DNA of 45,816 nucleotides from CAYZJV01 sp964478945 (GTDB taxonomy: Bacteria > Spirochaetota > Spirochaetia > Sphaerochaetales > Sphaerochaetaceae): the NCBI GenBank assembly GCA_964478945.1, contig CAYZJV010000019.1, forward strand, positions 1 to 45,816, in the 5' to 3' direction. The stretch's first letter is position 1; each line of letters opens with the position of its first letter. The notes beneath the pieces were generated by a model that saw only the letters and a list, made by a program, of their open reading frames with translations, had not been told where the DNA came from and searched no databases. A program made the translations under genes and the position numbers. This document shows, in pieces, positions 17,257 through 25,615 of the stretch.

Positions 17257-18075
17257 TTATATTCGTAATATTCGAGTCGCCAAGAGCGAACAACCGAGAA
17301 GTAGGGTGGCCACCATGGCGGCACTCGCACCTACCGGCAGATTGAAGGAGAGTGCCACCAGAAATCCTCCCATTGTCGTTACGATGCCGAAGAGGACCGA
17401 AAGGATCAACGCGGAAGTGAACGAACGAGCGAACCTCAGTGCTGCGATACCCGGTAGGAGGATGATCGCATCCACCAGCAAAGCTCCCACCAGGCGCAGT
17501 GCCGTCGCGATACCAAGTCCCAACAGCAGGAACAACATCACCATCACCTTGTCCACAGGTACTCCGAGGGTACGGGCCAACTCACGATTGAGCAGTACCA
17601 ACTGTATTTCCCTAAAGGCGATGATGAAGGTGGCTACGATCACCAATGCCACACAGACGGTAAGCCACAGGTCCTGGGTGCCGAGCATCAATATGTTTCC
17701 CGCAAAGATATCGAAGACCTGCATTGCGGGAACTCCGGTACTCGCCAGCAGCAGGAACGCTCCAGCGAGGGAACCGGTCATGAACAGTCCGCTGATGCTG
17801 CTCGCGGACAGGGCTTTGTCTTTGGCAAGCATCCCCATGACCAAGGATGCGAGGATCACCACAGTGAAGGCCCCGACGGTTGGAGAGAAACCGAGTGCCA
17901 TTCCCGCCGCTGCCCCAAACAGACCAACATGCATCAATGTGAATCGTATGGCGGTGAGATGCAGCGAGACGATGACGACTCCCAACAATGAAAGGGTTGC
18001 TCCCGCCACCAGCATGCCTAAGAAGGCATGGCGAATCACCGGGATGCGGAGGGCCTCGATAAGCATCTGCATCAT
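17257..18075 (-). CDS. ABC-3 family metal importer permease
   Basis: A 272-residue membrane protein with about 8 helices, typical of ZnuB/TroC/MntB permeases: AFLGMLVAGATLSLLGVVIVSLHLTAIRFTLMHVGLFGAAAG at the N terminus and LRLVGALLVDAIILLPGIAALRFARS in the conserved C-terminal loop. Its ATG overlaps the ATPase stop by 4 bp (ATGA), showing coupling. It supplies the channel for the TroA-like binding protein. The sequence does not tell Zn from Mn, Fe or Ni. Confidence 0.85.
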   Translation of the reverse strand: MMQMLIEALRIPVIRHAFLGMLVAGATLSLLGVVIVSLHLTAIRFTLMHVGLFGAAAGMALGFSPTVGAFTVVILASLVMGMLAKDKALSASSISGLFMTGSLAGAFLLLASTGVPAMQVFDIFAGNILMLGTQDLWLTVCVALVIVATFIIAFREIQLVLLNRELARTLGVPVDKVMVMLFLLLGLGIATALRLVGALLVDAIILLPGIAALRFARSFTSALILSVLFGIVTTMGGFLVALSFNLPVGASAAMVATLLLGCSLLATRILRI

Positions 18076-18749
18076 CCGAGTACCTCCAGCGAGCCATGTG
18101 CGATTCTGATGGTACGGTCTGCCTTGATACCATCCTGCATTTCATGGGTGACCATGATCGAGGTGAAGGAGAGTTCCTTTTGCAACTCGTTGATGCGAAA
18201 AAGAATATCCTCCTTTGCATCGGTATCGAGATATGTGGTCGGTTCGTCCATAAGCACCAACTGGGGATCGCGCACCAGTGCACACGCCAGGGCAACCCTC
18301 TGTCGCTGCCCTCCTGAGAGCGTTCTGATGTCCCTATCGGCCAAAGTGTCCATATCCACCAATTCGAGTTTCCGCAAAGCCTTCGCACGATCTTCCCCGG
18401 ATGGCCTTCTCAACCATGAGAAGCTGGTTCCCCAAAGACCCAACAGTACATGTTCCTCCACTGTGATCGCGATCAGTGGATCGGTCTGCACTTGGGTGAG
18501 GATACCTATCCTCTTCGTTACCGCCTGTCGTGACGAGGATTTCGACATTTGGTACCCCAGCACCTCAACCGATCCTTTGGTTGCTGTTTTGGTTCCCGCA
18601 ATCAACTTCAGAAGGGTACTCTTGCCGCTCCCGTTGGAACCGGTGACGATGATGCGTTCTCCTTGTTGGACCATGAGATCCACTTGGTGCAACACGATAT
18701 GGCCGCCATAGCCCGCGCTGGCATTGGTGATCTTGATCTGGTGGTCCAT
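18072..18749 (-). CDS. ABC transporter ATPase of the metal importer
   Basis: About 225 residues, a single nucleotide-binding domain. It has Walker A GSNGSGKST, signature LSGGQRQRVALACAL, Walker B LVLMDEPTTYLD and H-loop MVTHEM. It is of the ZnuC/MntA-like type that pairs with ABC-3 permeases. The ATG at 18749 shares one base with the regulator's stop codon (TGATG), and GAGGG lies a few bases upstream; a GTG one codon earlier is an alternative. It powers import by the adjacent permease and binding protein. Confidence 0.85.
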   Translation of the reverse strand: MDHQIKITNASAGYGGHIVLHQVDLMVQQGERIIVTGSNGSGKSTLLKLIAGTKTATKGSVEVLGYQMSKSSSRQAVTKRIGILTQVQTDPLIAITVEEHVLLGLWGTSFSWLRRPSGEDRAKALRKLELVDMDTLADRDIRTLSGGQRQRVALACALVRDPQLVLMDEPTTYLDTDAKEDILFRINELQKELSFTSIMVTHEMQDGIKADRTIRIAHGSLEVLG

Positions 18750-19168
18750 CACACCCTCAACTCATCATAGACCCGATCGGTTGCTGCGATATTGATTCTG
18801 CCGACCACATGCTTCTGCCCAGTGACCCGTTTCGCCCATGTATCGACATCCACATAGGTTCCACGCACGATCAGTATCTTGATCACGATGTCCCTTTCCA
18901 AATGCATCTGCAGATTGGTGGTGAGACGTAGCGATGGATACTCGGACAAAGGGACTCTCACAAGGGATGTGTTGTAATGGTATATGAGGGATATTACCGC
19001 GGTAACTTCCGTGTCACCGGTCTGCGGTGTTTCAGTGAGCATCTGTTGTCGTACGAGTGCACGAATCGTCTCCGAACGGTTGGGATGGGCATGAATTTCC
19101 GTCAATTCATCAAGCATCCGCACCAGCTCCCGATCCATGGAAACTCCGAAACGAACGGTATCAGACAT
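18749..19168 (-). CDS. nikR: NikR-family ribbon-helix-helix regulator lacking most canonical Ni ligands
   Basis: A 139-residue protein with an N-terminal ribbon-helix-helix DNA-binding domain (VRFGVSMDRELVRMLDELTEIHAHPNRSETIRALVRQQM) and a C-terminal ACT-like domain (TAVISLIYHYNTSLVRVP, LQMHLERDIVIKILIVRGTYVDVDTWAKRVTGQKHV), the NikR architecture. NikR represses nickel uptake when Ni is bound. By hand alignment to E. coli NikR, ligand His89 is kept (LQMHLE), His87 is Gln, Cys95 is Val, and the His76 position has no His. It may sense another metal or use other ligands. AAGGAGG precedes the ATG. It heads the metal-importer operon, and a 7-14-7 dyad overlaps its promoter, predicting autoregulation. 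Confidence 0.8.
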   Translation of the reverse strand: MSDTVRFGVSMDRELVRMLDELTEIHAHPNRSETIRALVRQQMLTETPQTGDTEVTAVISLIYHYNTSLVRVPLSEYPSLRLTTNLQMHLERDIVIKILIVRGTYVDVDTWAKRVTGQKHVVGRINIAATDRVYDELRV

Positions 19169-19195
19169 GGGAGGCCTCCTTGGGAATGATCAATA

Positions 19196-19223
19196 GTAGC
19201 ACGAATATAGTAAAAAGTGCTAC
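19196..19223. promoter_or_regulatory. NikR-type operator dyad GTAGCAC-N14-GTGCTAC
   Basis: Perfect 7-bp inverted repeat (19196-19202 and 19217-19223) with a 14-bp spacer. Long-spaced dyads are the hallmark of NikR operators (E. coli GTATGA-N16-TCATAC). It covers the -10 box of the regulator promoter and lies between it and the divergent nnr gene. Confidence 0.75.
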
Positions 19224-19234
19224 CGGTTTGTCGA
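19206..19234 (-). promoter_or_regulatory. promoter of the NikR-like/ABC-3 operon
   Basis: On the minus strand: TCGACA (19229-19234), 17-bp spacer, ACTATA (19206-19211). The -10 box lies within the operator dyad, so a bound regulator would block polymerase. Confidence 0.55.
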
Positions 19235-19282
19235 AAAGGTGGTTTCTTGATGATTGACCGCACTCGAGGGAGGGGATACTAT

Positions 19283-20863
19283 ATGGTTATGGAGACGCTG
19301 GTAAGCACACAGACAATGGAACAAATCGATAGTCGCGCCCAAAGCGATTATGCCATCCCCGGCCTTGTCCTGATGGAACAAGCCGGAACCAAAGGCTGGG
19401 AGGCCTTTGTCGGACATGCCCATGGATTGGGTATGGATATCGATCGTGTGGTGTTCATAGCCGGTGGAGGAAACAATGGTGGAGATGCCCTGGTAATGGC
19501 CAGGGAGGCCTTCTTCATGGGTCTGAAGTCGTTCTCCATACTTCTGGTGGGATCACGGGTGAGCAATGCCTGTGCTGTCCATAGAAATATCTGCAGGAAG
19601 CTTGGTTTCGACATCTTCGAAGCTGAGAACGACGATGGAATGATCAGTTCCCATGCGGGAAGAATGCTTGCGGATGCCGATGTGATCGTAGATGGCATTG
19701 CAGGGACAGGTCTCCGGGGTACCTTGGGTGGGACTACCGCGGAAATCGTGAGGATGGTGAATGCCAGGCAGGCCCAGGGAGCCTTCGTGCTTGCGGTGGA
19801 TATTCCTTCCGGATGCAGCGATGGAATGAGCGTTGCGGGACCGAGGATCATTGCCAATGCCACGGTAACGATGGGACTGAGGAAGGCGGCAGCGTACCAT
19901 CCCACTTGTAGAATGGGGTGGGGAACCATCTTGCGAGTCAATCCCTCCTTTCCTCCCGCTTTGTTGAAGAATTCGGTTGCGGTGGCGACATTGAGCGATC
20001 GGGAGGATTTGAAGCTTTCCCGTTACGATGAGGATGTCTACAAGAACAAACGTGGTCATCTGGCCGTATTCGCAGGCAGCGCATCGTATCTTGGTGCGCC
20101 GCGATTGACCGCAAGGGGAGCATACCATTGCAGATGTGGGCTGGTCACCCTTTGTGCGGATAGGGAAGTCGCTACGGCGGCCTCTTCAGACAGTCCTTCC
20201 ATCATCGTTCAGACACTGGAGAAGGATGAAGTGTTGTCAGGTTCCAGACTATCCCACGGTTACCAGGCGGTTGCAGCCGGTCCGGGCTGGGGAGAAGGAC
20301 ATGAAGCGCAGTTGTTTGAAATTCTGCAAAGCGGTCTTCCCACGATACTCGATGCCGATGCCATCGGAACATTCGCCCGTTTGGTCTCTGAACATCGTAT
20401 TCAGGGAACCACCCATGGACCGATGGTGCTCACTCCCCATCCGGGTGAATTGCACCGTATGTTGGAAACGCTCCACATGCCCTTGCTGGCCCAGGAGACG
20501 GGTCCCGGCAGCTCGCCCGAATCATTCATCGATTCGATCAAGAAGGTGGCGGTGGCACTTGAGGTCGTGCTCGTCTATAAAAGCCATGTCCTCTGGATAG
20601 TCGATGGAAGGAGTGGGGGAGTTCTTCCGATCGTGGTCGATGGGATGAACAACGCCCTCGGTGTCGCCGGTAGCGGCGACGTGCTCACCGGGATCATCGG
20701 ATCCCTCCTCGCTCAGGGGTATGATGCGCTTCAATGTGCGCACATGGGAGTGCTCATCCATCAGGAGGCGGGCAATCGCGCGAGGAATGAAACGGGGTGG
20801 TTCGATTCGGAAACCCTGATTCCCCATGTGGGAACCGTCTGCAGGAATGCGGAACACGGGTGA
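19283..20863 (+). CDS. nnrD/nnrE: bifunctional NAD(P)H-hydrate epimerase / ADP-dependent NAD(P)H-hydrate dehydratase
   Basis: A 526-residue repair enzyme that restores NADH and NADPH from their hydrated forms. The N-terminal YjeF_N epimerase domain (about 1-210) has IPGLVLMEQAG, AGGGNNGGDALVMAR and VDGIAGTGLRG. The C-terminal ribokinase-like dehydratase domain (about 230-520) has KNKRGHLAVFAGSASYLGAPRLTARGAYHCRCGLVTL, MVLTPHPGELHRML and NNALGVAGSGDVLTGIIGSLL. The start at 19283 has GGGAGGGG seven bases upstream. An earlier ATG at 19250 with weaker AAGGTGG is possible. It heads a short operon with a membrane protein and a Nudix hydrolase. Identity is very secure. Confidence 0.94.
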   Translation: MVMETLVSTQTMEQIDSRAQSDYAIPGLVLMEQAGTKGWEAFVGHAHGLGMDIDRVVFIAGGGNNGGDALVMAREAFFMGLKSFSILLVGSRVSNACAVHRNICRKLGFDIFEAENDDGMISSHAGRMLADADVIVDGIAGTGLRGTLGGTTAEIVRMVNARQAQGAFVLAVDIPSGCSDGMSVAGPRIIANATVTMGLRKAAAYHPTCRMGWGTILRVNPSFPPALLKNSVAVATLSDREDLKLSRYDEDVYKNKRGHLAVFAGSASYLGAPRLTARGAYHCRCGLVTLCADREVATAASSDSPSIIVQTLEKDEVLSGSRLSHGYQAVAAGPGWGEGHEAQLFEILQSGLPTILDADAIGTFARLVSEHRIQGTTHGPMVLTPHPGELHRMLETLHMPLLAQETGPGSSPESFIDSIKKVAVALEVVLVYKSHVLWIVDGRSGGVLPIVVDGMNNALGVAGSGDVLTGIIGSLLAQGYDALQCAHMGVLIHQEAGNRARNETGWFDSETLIPHVGTVCRNAEHG

Positions 20864-20868
20864 CCGGT

Positions 20869-21348
20869 ATGTATCAAGTGTATCTGCTTTCCGTAGCTTA
20901 TCTTCTTGTTGGAGCAGGTCTTCTGTTGGTCGATGAATATGGCGGTACGTATTTCTCCCTCATACGGATGCGCAATACCGTGCGTTCCAAACTACCGATC
21001 AGGATATGTTTGGTCATACTCGGTATGGTGCTCGCTGTACTGGAGCTTCTATTGCCAATCGCTCCAGGGCCTGTGGTGTTCGGAGATCTTCTTCCTGCGA
21101 TCTGTACCATGGTATTGGTGATTTACCATATATCCCAAGCGGTCTCCGATCGAAAATGGAAAAAGGCGGGACAATTCGAAGCATCCAGATTCGGTACGCA
21201 AGAGCATGCGGCACCACTCGAGGCCGGTAGTGAAGATGTGTTGGAAAAAACCAGCTCTCTGATTGAGACCCATAAGAGGAATCTCGGTTACTTGGTCTTG
21301 GCTGCAGCTGTGCTGCATTTTTTATTTCCTACTGCGGTATTGCTGTAA
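20869..21348 (+). CDS. small four-helix membrane protein of unknown function
   Basis: A 159-residue protein with four predicted membrane segments (about residues 5-22, 44-62, 70-86 and 137-157) and a charged cytoplasmic stretch between segments three and four. I do not recognise the family. The ATG at 20869 lies 5 bp after the nnr stop, with GGTGACC upstream. It sits between the NAD(P)HX repair gene and a Nudix hydrolase in the same direction, so cotranscription is likely, but this gives no clear function. Confidence 0.6.
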   Translation: MYQVYLLSVAYLLVGAGLLLVDEYGGTYFSLIRMRNTVRSKLPIRICLVILGMVLAVLELLLPIAPGPVVFGDLLPAICTMVLVIYHISQAVSDRKWKKAGQFEASRFGTQEHAAPLEAGSEDVLEKTSSLIETHKRNLGYLVLAAAVLHFLFPTAVLL

Positions 21349-21361
21349 AGGAGAGAGGGGT

Positions 21362-21781
21362 ATGACGAACAACAATGCGCCTTCATTGGAACGGATCACC
21401 ACCGCAGGTGTGCTGTATGGAGCAGGACGCTACTTCGTGGCCAAAAGGAAGAAGAGTGGTGCGGTCGGTGGTCTCTGGGAATTTCCCGGTGGCAAACATC
21501 GTTGGGGAGAGACCCCACAGCAATCCTTGGCTCGGGAGTTTGCGGAGGAGTTCGATCTTTCAGTGGTGGTGGGCTCATGCTTCTTGGAGCATGAGTTTGT
21601 CCATAAGCACACTCTCTTTCATCTGCAAGCCTACTGGGTCGAGGCGAAGGAACCGGTGAAGTATACATTGCATGAACATGATGAAGCCCGTTGGGTATCT
21701 TTGACGGAGATGCTTGAGCTCCCCTTCGTTCCTTCCGATATCGCGATCAGGAATAAACTCGAGGAGCTCTCTTTCGCATGA
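21362..21781 (+). CDS. Nudix hydrolase (MutT-like)
   Basis: A 139-residue Nudix protein. The Nudix box reads GGKHRWGETPQQSLAREFAEEFDL, with the catalytic Glu residues of REFAEE present; the usual Gly near the end is Asp. LWEFPGG before the box is typical of the MutT branch, which hydrolyses 8-oxo-dGTP, but other nucleotide substrates are possible. AAAGGAGAGAGGGG precedes the ATG. It follows the membrane protein by 13 bp in an apparent operon with the NAD(P)HX repair enzyme, a plausible metabolite-damage theme. It is convergent with glgC. Confidence 0.88.
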   Translation: MTNNNAPSLERITTAGVLYGAGRYFVAKRKKSGAVGGLWEFPGGKHRWGETPQQSLAREFAEEFDLSVVVGSCFLEHEFVHKHTLFHLQAYWVEAKEPVKYTLHEHDEARWVSLTEMLELPFVPSDIAIRNKLEELSFA

Positions 21782-21791
21782 GGCGAGCCTG

Positions 21792-23087
21792 CTACAGGAT
21801 CGTACCGTGTGGTATCACCGCATTCTTGTGGATCACGATGATTCCATCGTGGATCGAGTAGTTGGTGTAATCGCCTTCTATCCTATCGATATCGTCGATA
21901 CCGATCCTACACCCATCTCCAATGCGTGCATTTTGGTCAATGATGGCCCGACGGATGATGGTCGCACGACCGATCCCGATATTCGGTATCTTCCTGCGAG
22001 CATTCTCAGCCTTCTCCTCGGGAGTCTCGTAGAAGGATGCTCCCATGCAGTAGACTCCATCGAGGCTGGCTCCCGATTCGATGAGCGTGCGCACACCGAT
22101 GATCGAATTGACGATATAGGCATTGGTGATGATCGAACCTTCGCTGGTGAGAGAGCAACTGATGTTGCAGAAATTCACCTTTGTGGCCGGCAGGTGCCTC
22201 CTGTGGGTGTAGATCGGCATTTCCTCGTTGTAGAAGTTGAATGCCGGGGTTACCGAAGCGAGATCGATATTGGTATCGTAGAAGGCCTTGATCGTTCCGA
22301 TATCCTCCCAAAATCCATCGAAGACATAGGTGGCGACCTTCTGGTTTTTGATCACATCGGGAATGATCTCCTTGCCGAAGTCGGTCGCCTGGTTGGACTC
22401 CAACAATTGTTCCATCGCCCTGGCATCGAAAATGTAGATTCCCATGGAAGCGAGGTATTCGTTGTGTTCTGAAGGTTTCTGCCTCAGAGCATCCTTCAAA
22501 AGCTTGGAGGGGACCTGGTATTCGCTGATGTCAAGGTCGGGTGCCGGCTTTTCATAGAACTTCTTGATGATACCCTTGTCATCGGCCCCTATGATCCCCA
22601 AGCCGGTCGCCTCCTTCCTGCTGATGGTCTTCGAGGCAATGGTCAACACCGCACCGCTTTCGATGTGGGTCTTGAGCATTTCACGATAATCCATGCGATA
22701 CAGCTGGTCTCCCGAAAGGATCAGATAATAGTCGGCGTTCTGATCGGCGAAATGCTTCAGGTTCTTCCGCACCGCATCGGCCGTCCCCTGATACCAATCG
22801 TTGTTGTGGTAGGTCTGCTCGGCTGCCAAAATCTCGACGAATCCATTCGAGAAGGTATCGAATATGTAGGTGTTGGCGATATGGTTGTGCAATGATGCGC
22901 TGTTGAATTGGGTGAGGATATAGATCTGCTTCACATCGCTGTTGATGCAGTTTGAAATTGGGATATCCACCAAGCGGTATTTTCCTGCGAATGGGACGGC
23001 CGGTTTCGAACGATCCTTGGTCAGAGGATACAGACGAGTCCCTTTTCCACCTCCCAATACGATTGCGATAGTTTTATTCTTTCCCAT
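21792..23087 (-). CDS. glgC: glucose-1-phosphate adenylyltransferase
   Basis: A 431-residue enzyme making ADP-glucose from glucose-1-phosphate and ATP, the committed step of bacterial glycogen synthesis. The N terminus has IAIVLGGGKGTRLYPLTKDRSKPAVPFAGKYRLVDIPISNC (nucleotide-binding loop), the middle has LSGDQLYRMDYREML, and the C-terminal left-handed beta-helix domain has repeated hexapeptides (SIIGVRTLIESG, GRATIIRRAIIDQNARIG). It begins 5 bp after the glgA stop with an AAGGGG-type ribosome site and forms a glgA-glgC operon. Confidence 0.97.
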   Translation of the reverse strand: MGKNKTIAIVLGGGKGTRLYPLTKDRSKPAVPFAGKYRLVDIPISNCINSDVKQIYILTQFNSASLHNHIANTYIFDTFSNGFVEILAAEQTYHNNDWYQGTADAVRKNLKHFADQNADYYLILSGDQLYRMDYREMLKTHIESGAVLTIASKTISRKEATGLGIIGADDKGIIKKFYEKPAPDLDISEYQVPSKLLKDALRQKPSEHNEYLASMGIYIFDARAMEQLLESNQATDFGKEIIPDVIKNQKVATYVFDGFWEDIGTIKAFYDTNIDLASVTPAFNFYNEEMPIYTHRRHLPATKVNFCNISCSLTSEGSIITNAYIVNSIIGVRTLIESGASLDGVYCMGASFYETPEEKAENARRKIPNIGIGRATIIRRAIIDQNARIGDGCRIGIDDIDRIEGDYTNYSIHDGIIVIHKNAVIPHGTIL

Positions 23088-23092
23088 TCCAG

Positions 23093-24538
23093 TTACCCCT
23101 TGTGCACTGTATTGTACACTCTCATGTAGTCTTCAGCCGAATTGATCCAAGAAAAATCGACTGCCATACCACGCTTCCGTATGGTGGAAATATCTGAAGA
23201 TACGTCGTTGTAGAGATCGACTGCACGCTTGAGTGCAGCGAATATCGCTGTTCCCGACATTTCATCGAAGAGAATGCCCGTTCCCTCGGGTTGATCCAGA
23301 TCAACGATCGAGTCGGCAAGTCCTCCTGTCCTTCTCGCGATCGGTATGGTACCGTACCGCAATGAATACATCTGGTTGAGCCCACACGGTTCGTATCGGC
23401 TCGGCATGAGGAAGAAATCGCTTCCCGCCTCGACCAAATGGGCCGCTTCATTGCTGAAGATGAGGTTGACCGATAGATTGTCATGCAACTCGTCGAGGGT
23501 GGTGAGCTTTTCCTCAATCGCCTTGTCCCCCGTTCCTATGATGAGCACTTGCACTGGAAGATCGGTCAAAATCTGTTCCAGGGCACATGGAGAACCTTGG
23601 CACAGTTCGACGAATCCCTTCTGGTCGGCGATCCTGCTTATCATGGAAACAACGGGTAGCGAAGGATCGATCGGGAGGTTGAACCGTTTCTGCATATCAC
23701 GTTTCAGCTTCTCCTTTCCCGAGAGATCTTCCGAGGAAAAGTGGACGTCGAGCAGGCGGTCGGACTCTGGATTCCATTCCCCGGTATCTATTCCATTGAG
23801 GATACCGAACAGGGCTTCCTTCCTATTTCTGAGCAAGGATGCCAAATTACATCCCTGTTCCTCCTCCTGTATCTCCTTCGCATAGGTTGGACTCACGGTA
23901 GTGATGACATCGGCCTTCTCCAAACCGGCCTTCAACATGTTGGCCCTTTTGTGGACTCCTTGACCGGAGAACATCGATGGAGTGGTCTCCATACCGGTGA
24001 GCAACATGTCCATACGTGGAAATTCCCCTTGATACGCAAGATTATGGATGGTGAACACCGATTTTGTTGTGTTGAACGTACCATCGCCATCCTCTGCGAG
24101 GAGCGCAGGAGTGAAACCTGCGGTCCAATCGTGACAATGGAGAATATCGGGAGTCCATTGCAATGCTTTGCACAGTGCCAAGGAGGCCTTTGAAAGAAGT
24201 GTATAGCGGATAAGATTGTCGGCATAGGGAGCGAACGAGGTATCTCCATAGATTCCCTTACGTTCGGAATACCACTTGTGATCCACCAGATAGACGATGG
24301 TTCCCTGGTAATCGAGCTGTGTGAATCCAACGGTCTCCTTCATGTCGCCGAATGCCAACTCGACTTTTACCGGTAGTGTGGTGAAGAGCGTATCGTCGGT
24401 CAAGGCATATCCCGGGATGACGAGCCGAACGTCGTTTCCCAGTTGAGATAGCGCAATCGAGAGGGAGGTGGCGACATCGGCCAGTCCTCCCGATTTGGAG
24501 AAGGGAACCGCTTCACTGGAGACCATCAGTATTCTCAT
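23093..24538 (-). CDS. glgA: glycogen synthase (ADP-glucose type)
   Basis: A 481-residue GT5 glycosyltransferase that extends alpha-1,4-glucan from ADP-glucose. The N-terminal ADP-glucose loop is VPFSKSGGLADVATSL. Further marks are DILHCHDWTAGFTPALL, ITTVSPTYAKEI, GILNGIDTGEWNPESD and the C-terminal FFLMPSRYEPCGLNQMYSLRYGTIPIARRTGGLADSIVD. Length and motifs are complete. No ribosome site precedes the ATG; the -10 box ends six bases upstream, so the mRNA should be leaderless. It is cotranscribed with glgC. Confidence 0.97.
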   Translation of the reverse strand: MRILMVSSEAVPFSKSGGLADVATSLSIALSQLGNDVRLVIPGYALTDDTLFTTLPVKVELAFGDMKETVGFTQLDYQGTIVYLVDHKWYSERKGIYGDTSFAPYADNLIRYTLLSKASLALCKALQWTPDILHCHDWTAGFTPALLAEDGDGTFNTTKSVFTIHNLAYQGEFPRMDMLLTGMETTPSMFSGQGVHKRANMLKAGLEKADVITTVSPTYAKEIQEEEQGCNLASLLRNRKEALFGILNGIDTGEWNPESDRLLDVHFSSEDLSGKEKLKRDMQKRFNLPIDPSLPVVSMISRIADQKGFVELCQGSPCALEQILTDLPVQVLIIGTGDKAIEEKLTTLDELHDNLSVNLIFSNEAAHLVEAGSDFFLMPSRYEPCGLNQMYSLRYGTIPIARRTGGLADSIVDLDQPEGTGILFDEMSGTAIFAALKRAVDLYNDVSSDISTIRKRGMAVDFSWINSAEDYMRVYNTVHKG

Positions 24539-24544
24539 AGTTCA

Positions 24545-24573
24545 ATTAGACACTGTTCCAGAGGCGTCGTCAA
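24545..24573 (-). promoter_or_regulatory. promoter of glgA-glgC (leaderless type)
   Basis: On the minus strand: TTGACG (24568-24573), 17-bp spacer, TCTAAT (24545-24550), then 6 nt to the ATG at 24538. The predicted +1 is the A of the start codon. Confidence 0.65.
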
Positions 24574-24606
24574 GGGAATTCGTGGGTTGATTTTTTTCGG
24601 TTTTAT

Positions 24607-24634
24607 GAAAAAAACCCGCCAAAATGACAGGTTT
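24607..24634 (-). terminator. intrinsic terminator after trxB
   Basis: On the minus strand, stem AACCTG / CGGGTT (one wobble pair) with a 9-nt loop, followed by seven T residues. It ends the TPR-tsaE-tsaB-trxB transcript. Confidence 0.75.
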
Positions 24635-24664
24635 CAGATGGATTTGAATTTAATTCAATAGTAT

Positions 24665-25615
24665 CTATACGTATACCTGACCCTTCAACTCATCGATGTA
24701 TTCAGCCGCCGCATGGGCTGCGATGGAGCCATCGGAAGCAGCTGTCACCACTTGTCTGAATGGGGTATTGCGCACATCTCCCACAGCGAACAATCCGGGA
24801 ACATCTGTTCTCATAAGTTCATTGGTGACCAGGTATCCCGAGTCGTCGGTTCCTGCGAACGGTACAAGTTGTGTTCTCGGATCGGCACCGATGAATATGA
24901 ACACCGCATCGAATGGTTCTTCGTAATCCCTATCGTTCTCGGCATCGTGGAAGGAAACTGTGGTAACCTTTTTGCCATTACCCTTGATCCCATTCACTGT
25001 ATGCATGAACCGCACTTCTATGTGTTCATCATGTTCCACCATGCCGGCAATCATCCTCTGGGCCCTGAACCTGTCCTTGCGGTGGACGATCACGATTTCG
25101 CCGCTGAGTTTCGAGAGGAACAGTGATTCACCACATGCCGAGTCCCCTCCACCGACCACCAAAATCCGTTTTCCCTTGAAGAGCGGTCCATCACAAGTAG
25201 CGCAATACGACACTCCCTTACCTTGATACTCCTTCTCGCCGGGCACGCCGAGTTCCCGACGCTTCGCACCTGTGGACATGATCACCACGGGAACAGTGAA
25301 GGTTCCATCGCTCGTGCGTACTGTGAAGCTGCCGTCATCGTTGTGCTTCACTTCATCAACAGTGGCATAATGGATCACGGCTCCGAACCTTTCGGCTTGT
25401 TTGGCGAACTTGTCGGCCAATTCGAATCCGGTGATGGGTTCGTCGAATCCGGGGTAGTTTTCCAGTTCATCGACGATCAGAATCTGTCCCCCGGGTGCCA
25501 TCTCTTCGAACACATGGGCCGATAAACCTGCTCTCGCCGCATATTGGGCAGCCGATAGTCCGGCTGGACCTCCACCTATAATGATGATGTCGGGTTGTTT
25601 CACTTCTTCACTCAT
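24665..25615 (-). CDS. trxB: thioredoxin-disulfide reductase
   Basis: A 316-residue flavoprotein that reduces thioredoxin using NADPH. The FAD site is IIIIGGGPAGLSAAQYAARAG, the redox-active pair is C138 and C141 in SYCATCDGP, the NADPH site is ILVVGGGDSACGESLFLSK, and the C-terminal FAD motif is GLFAVGDVRNTPFRQVVTAASDG. The start overlaps the tsaB stop (ATGA). Its thioredoxin partner (33594) lies elsewhere in the window. Identity is certain. Confidence 0.97.
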   Translation of the reverse strand: MSEEVKQPDIIIIGGGPAGLSAAQYAARAGLSAHVFEEMAPGGQILIVDELENYPGFDEPITGFELADKFAKQAERFGAVIHYATVDEVKHNDDGSFTVRTSDGTFTVPVVIMSTGAKRRELGVPGEKEYQGKGVSYCATCDGPLFKGKRILVVGGGDSACGESLFLSKLSGEIVIVHRKDRFRAQRMIAGMVEHDEHIEVRFMHTVNGIKGNGKKVTTVSFHDAENDRDYEEPFDAVFIFIGADPRTQLVPFAGTDDSGYLVTNELMRTDVPGLFAVGDVRNTPFRQVVTAASDGSIAAHAAAEYIDELKGQVYV

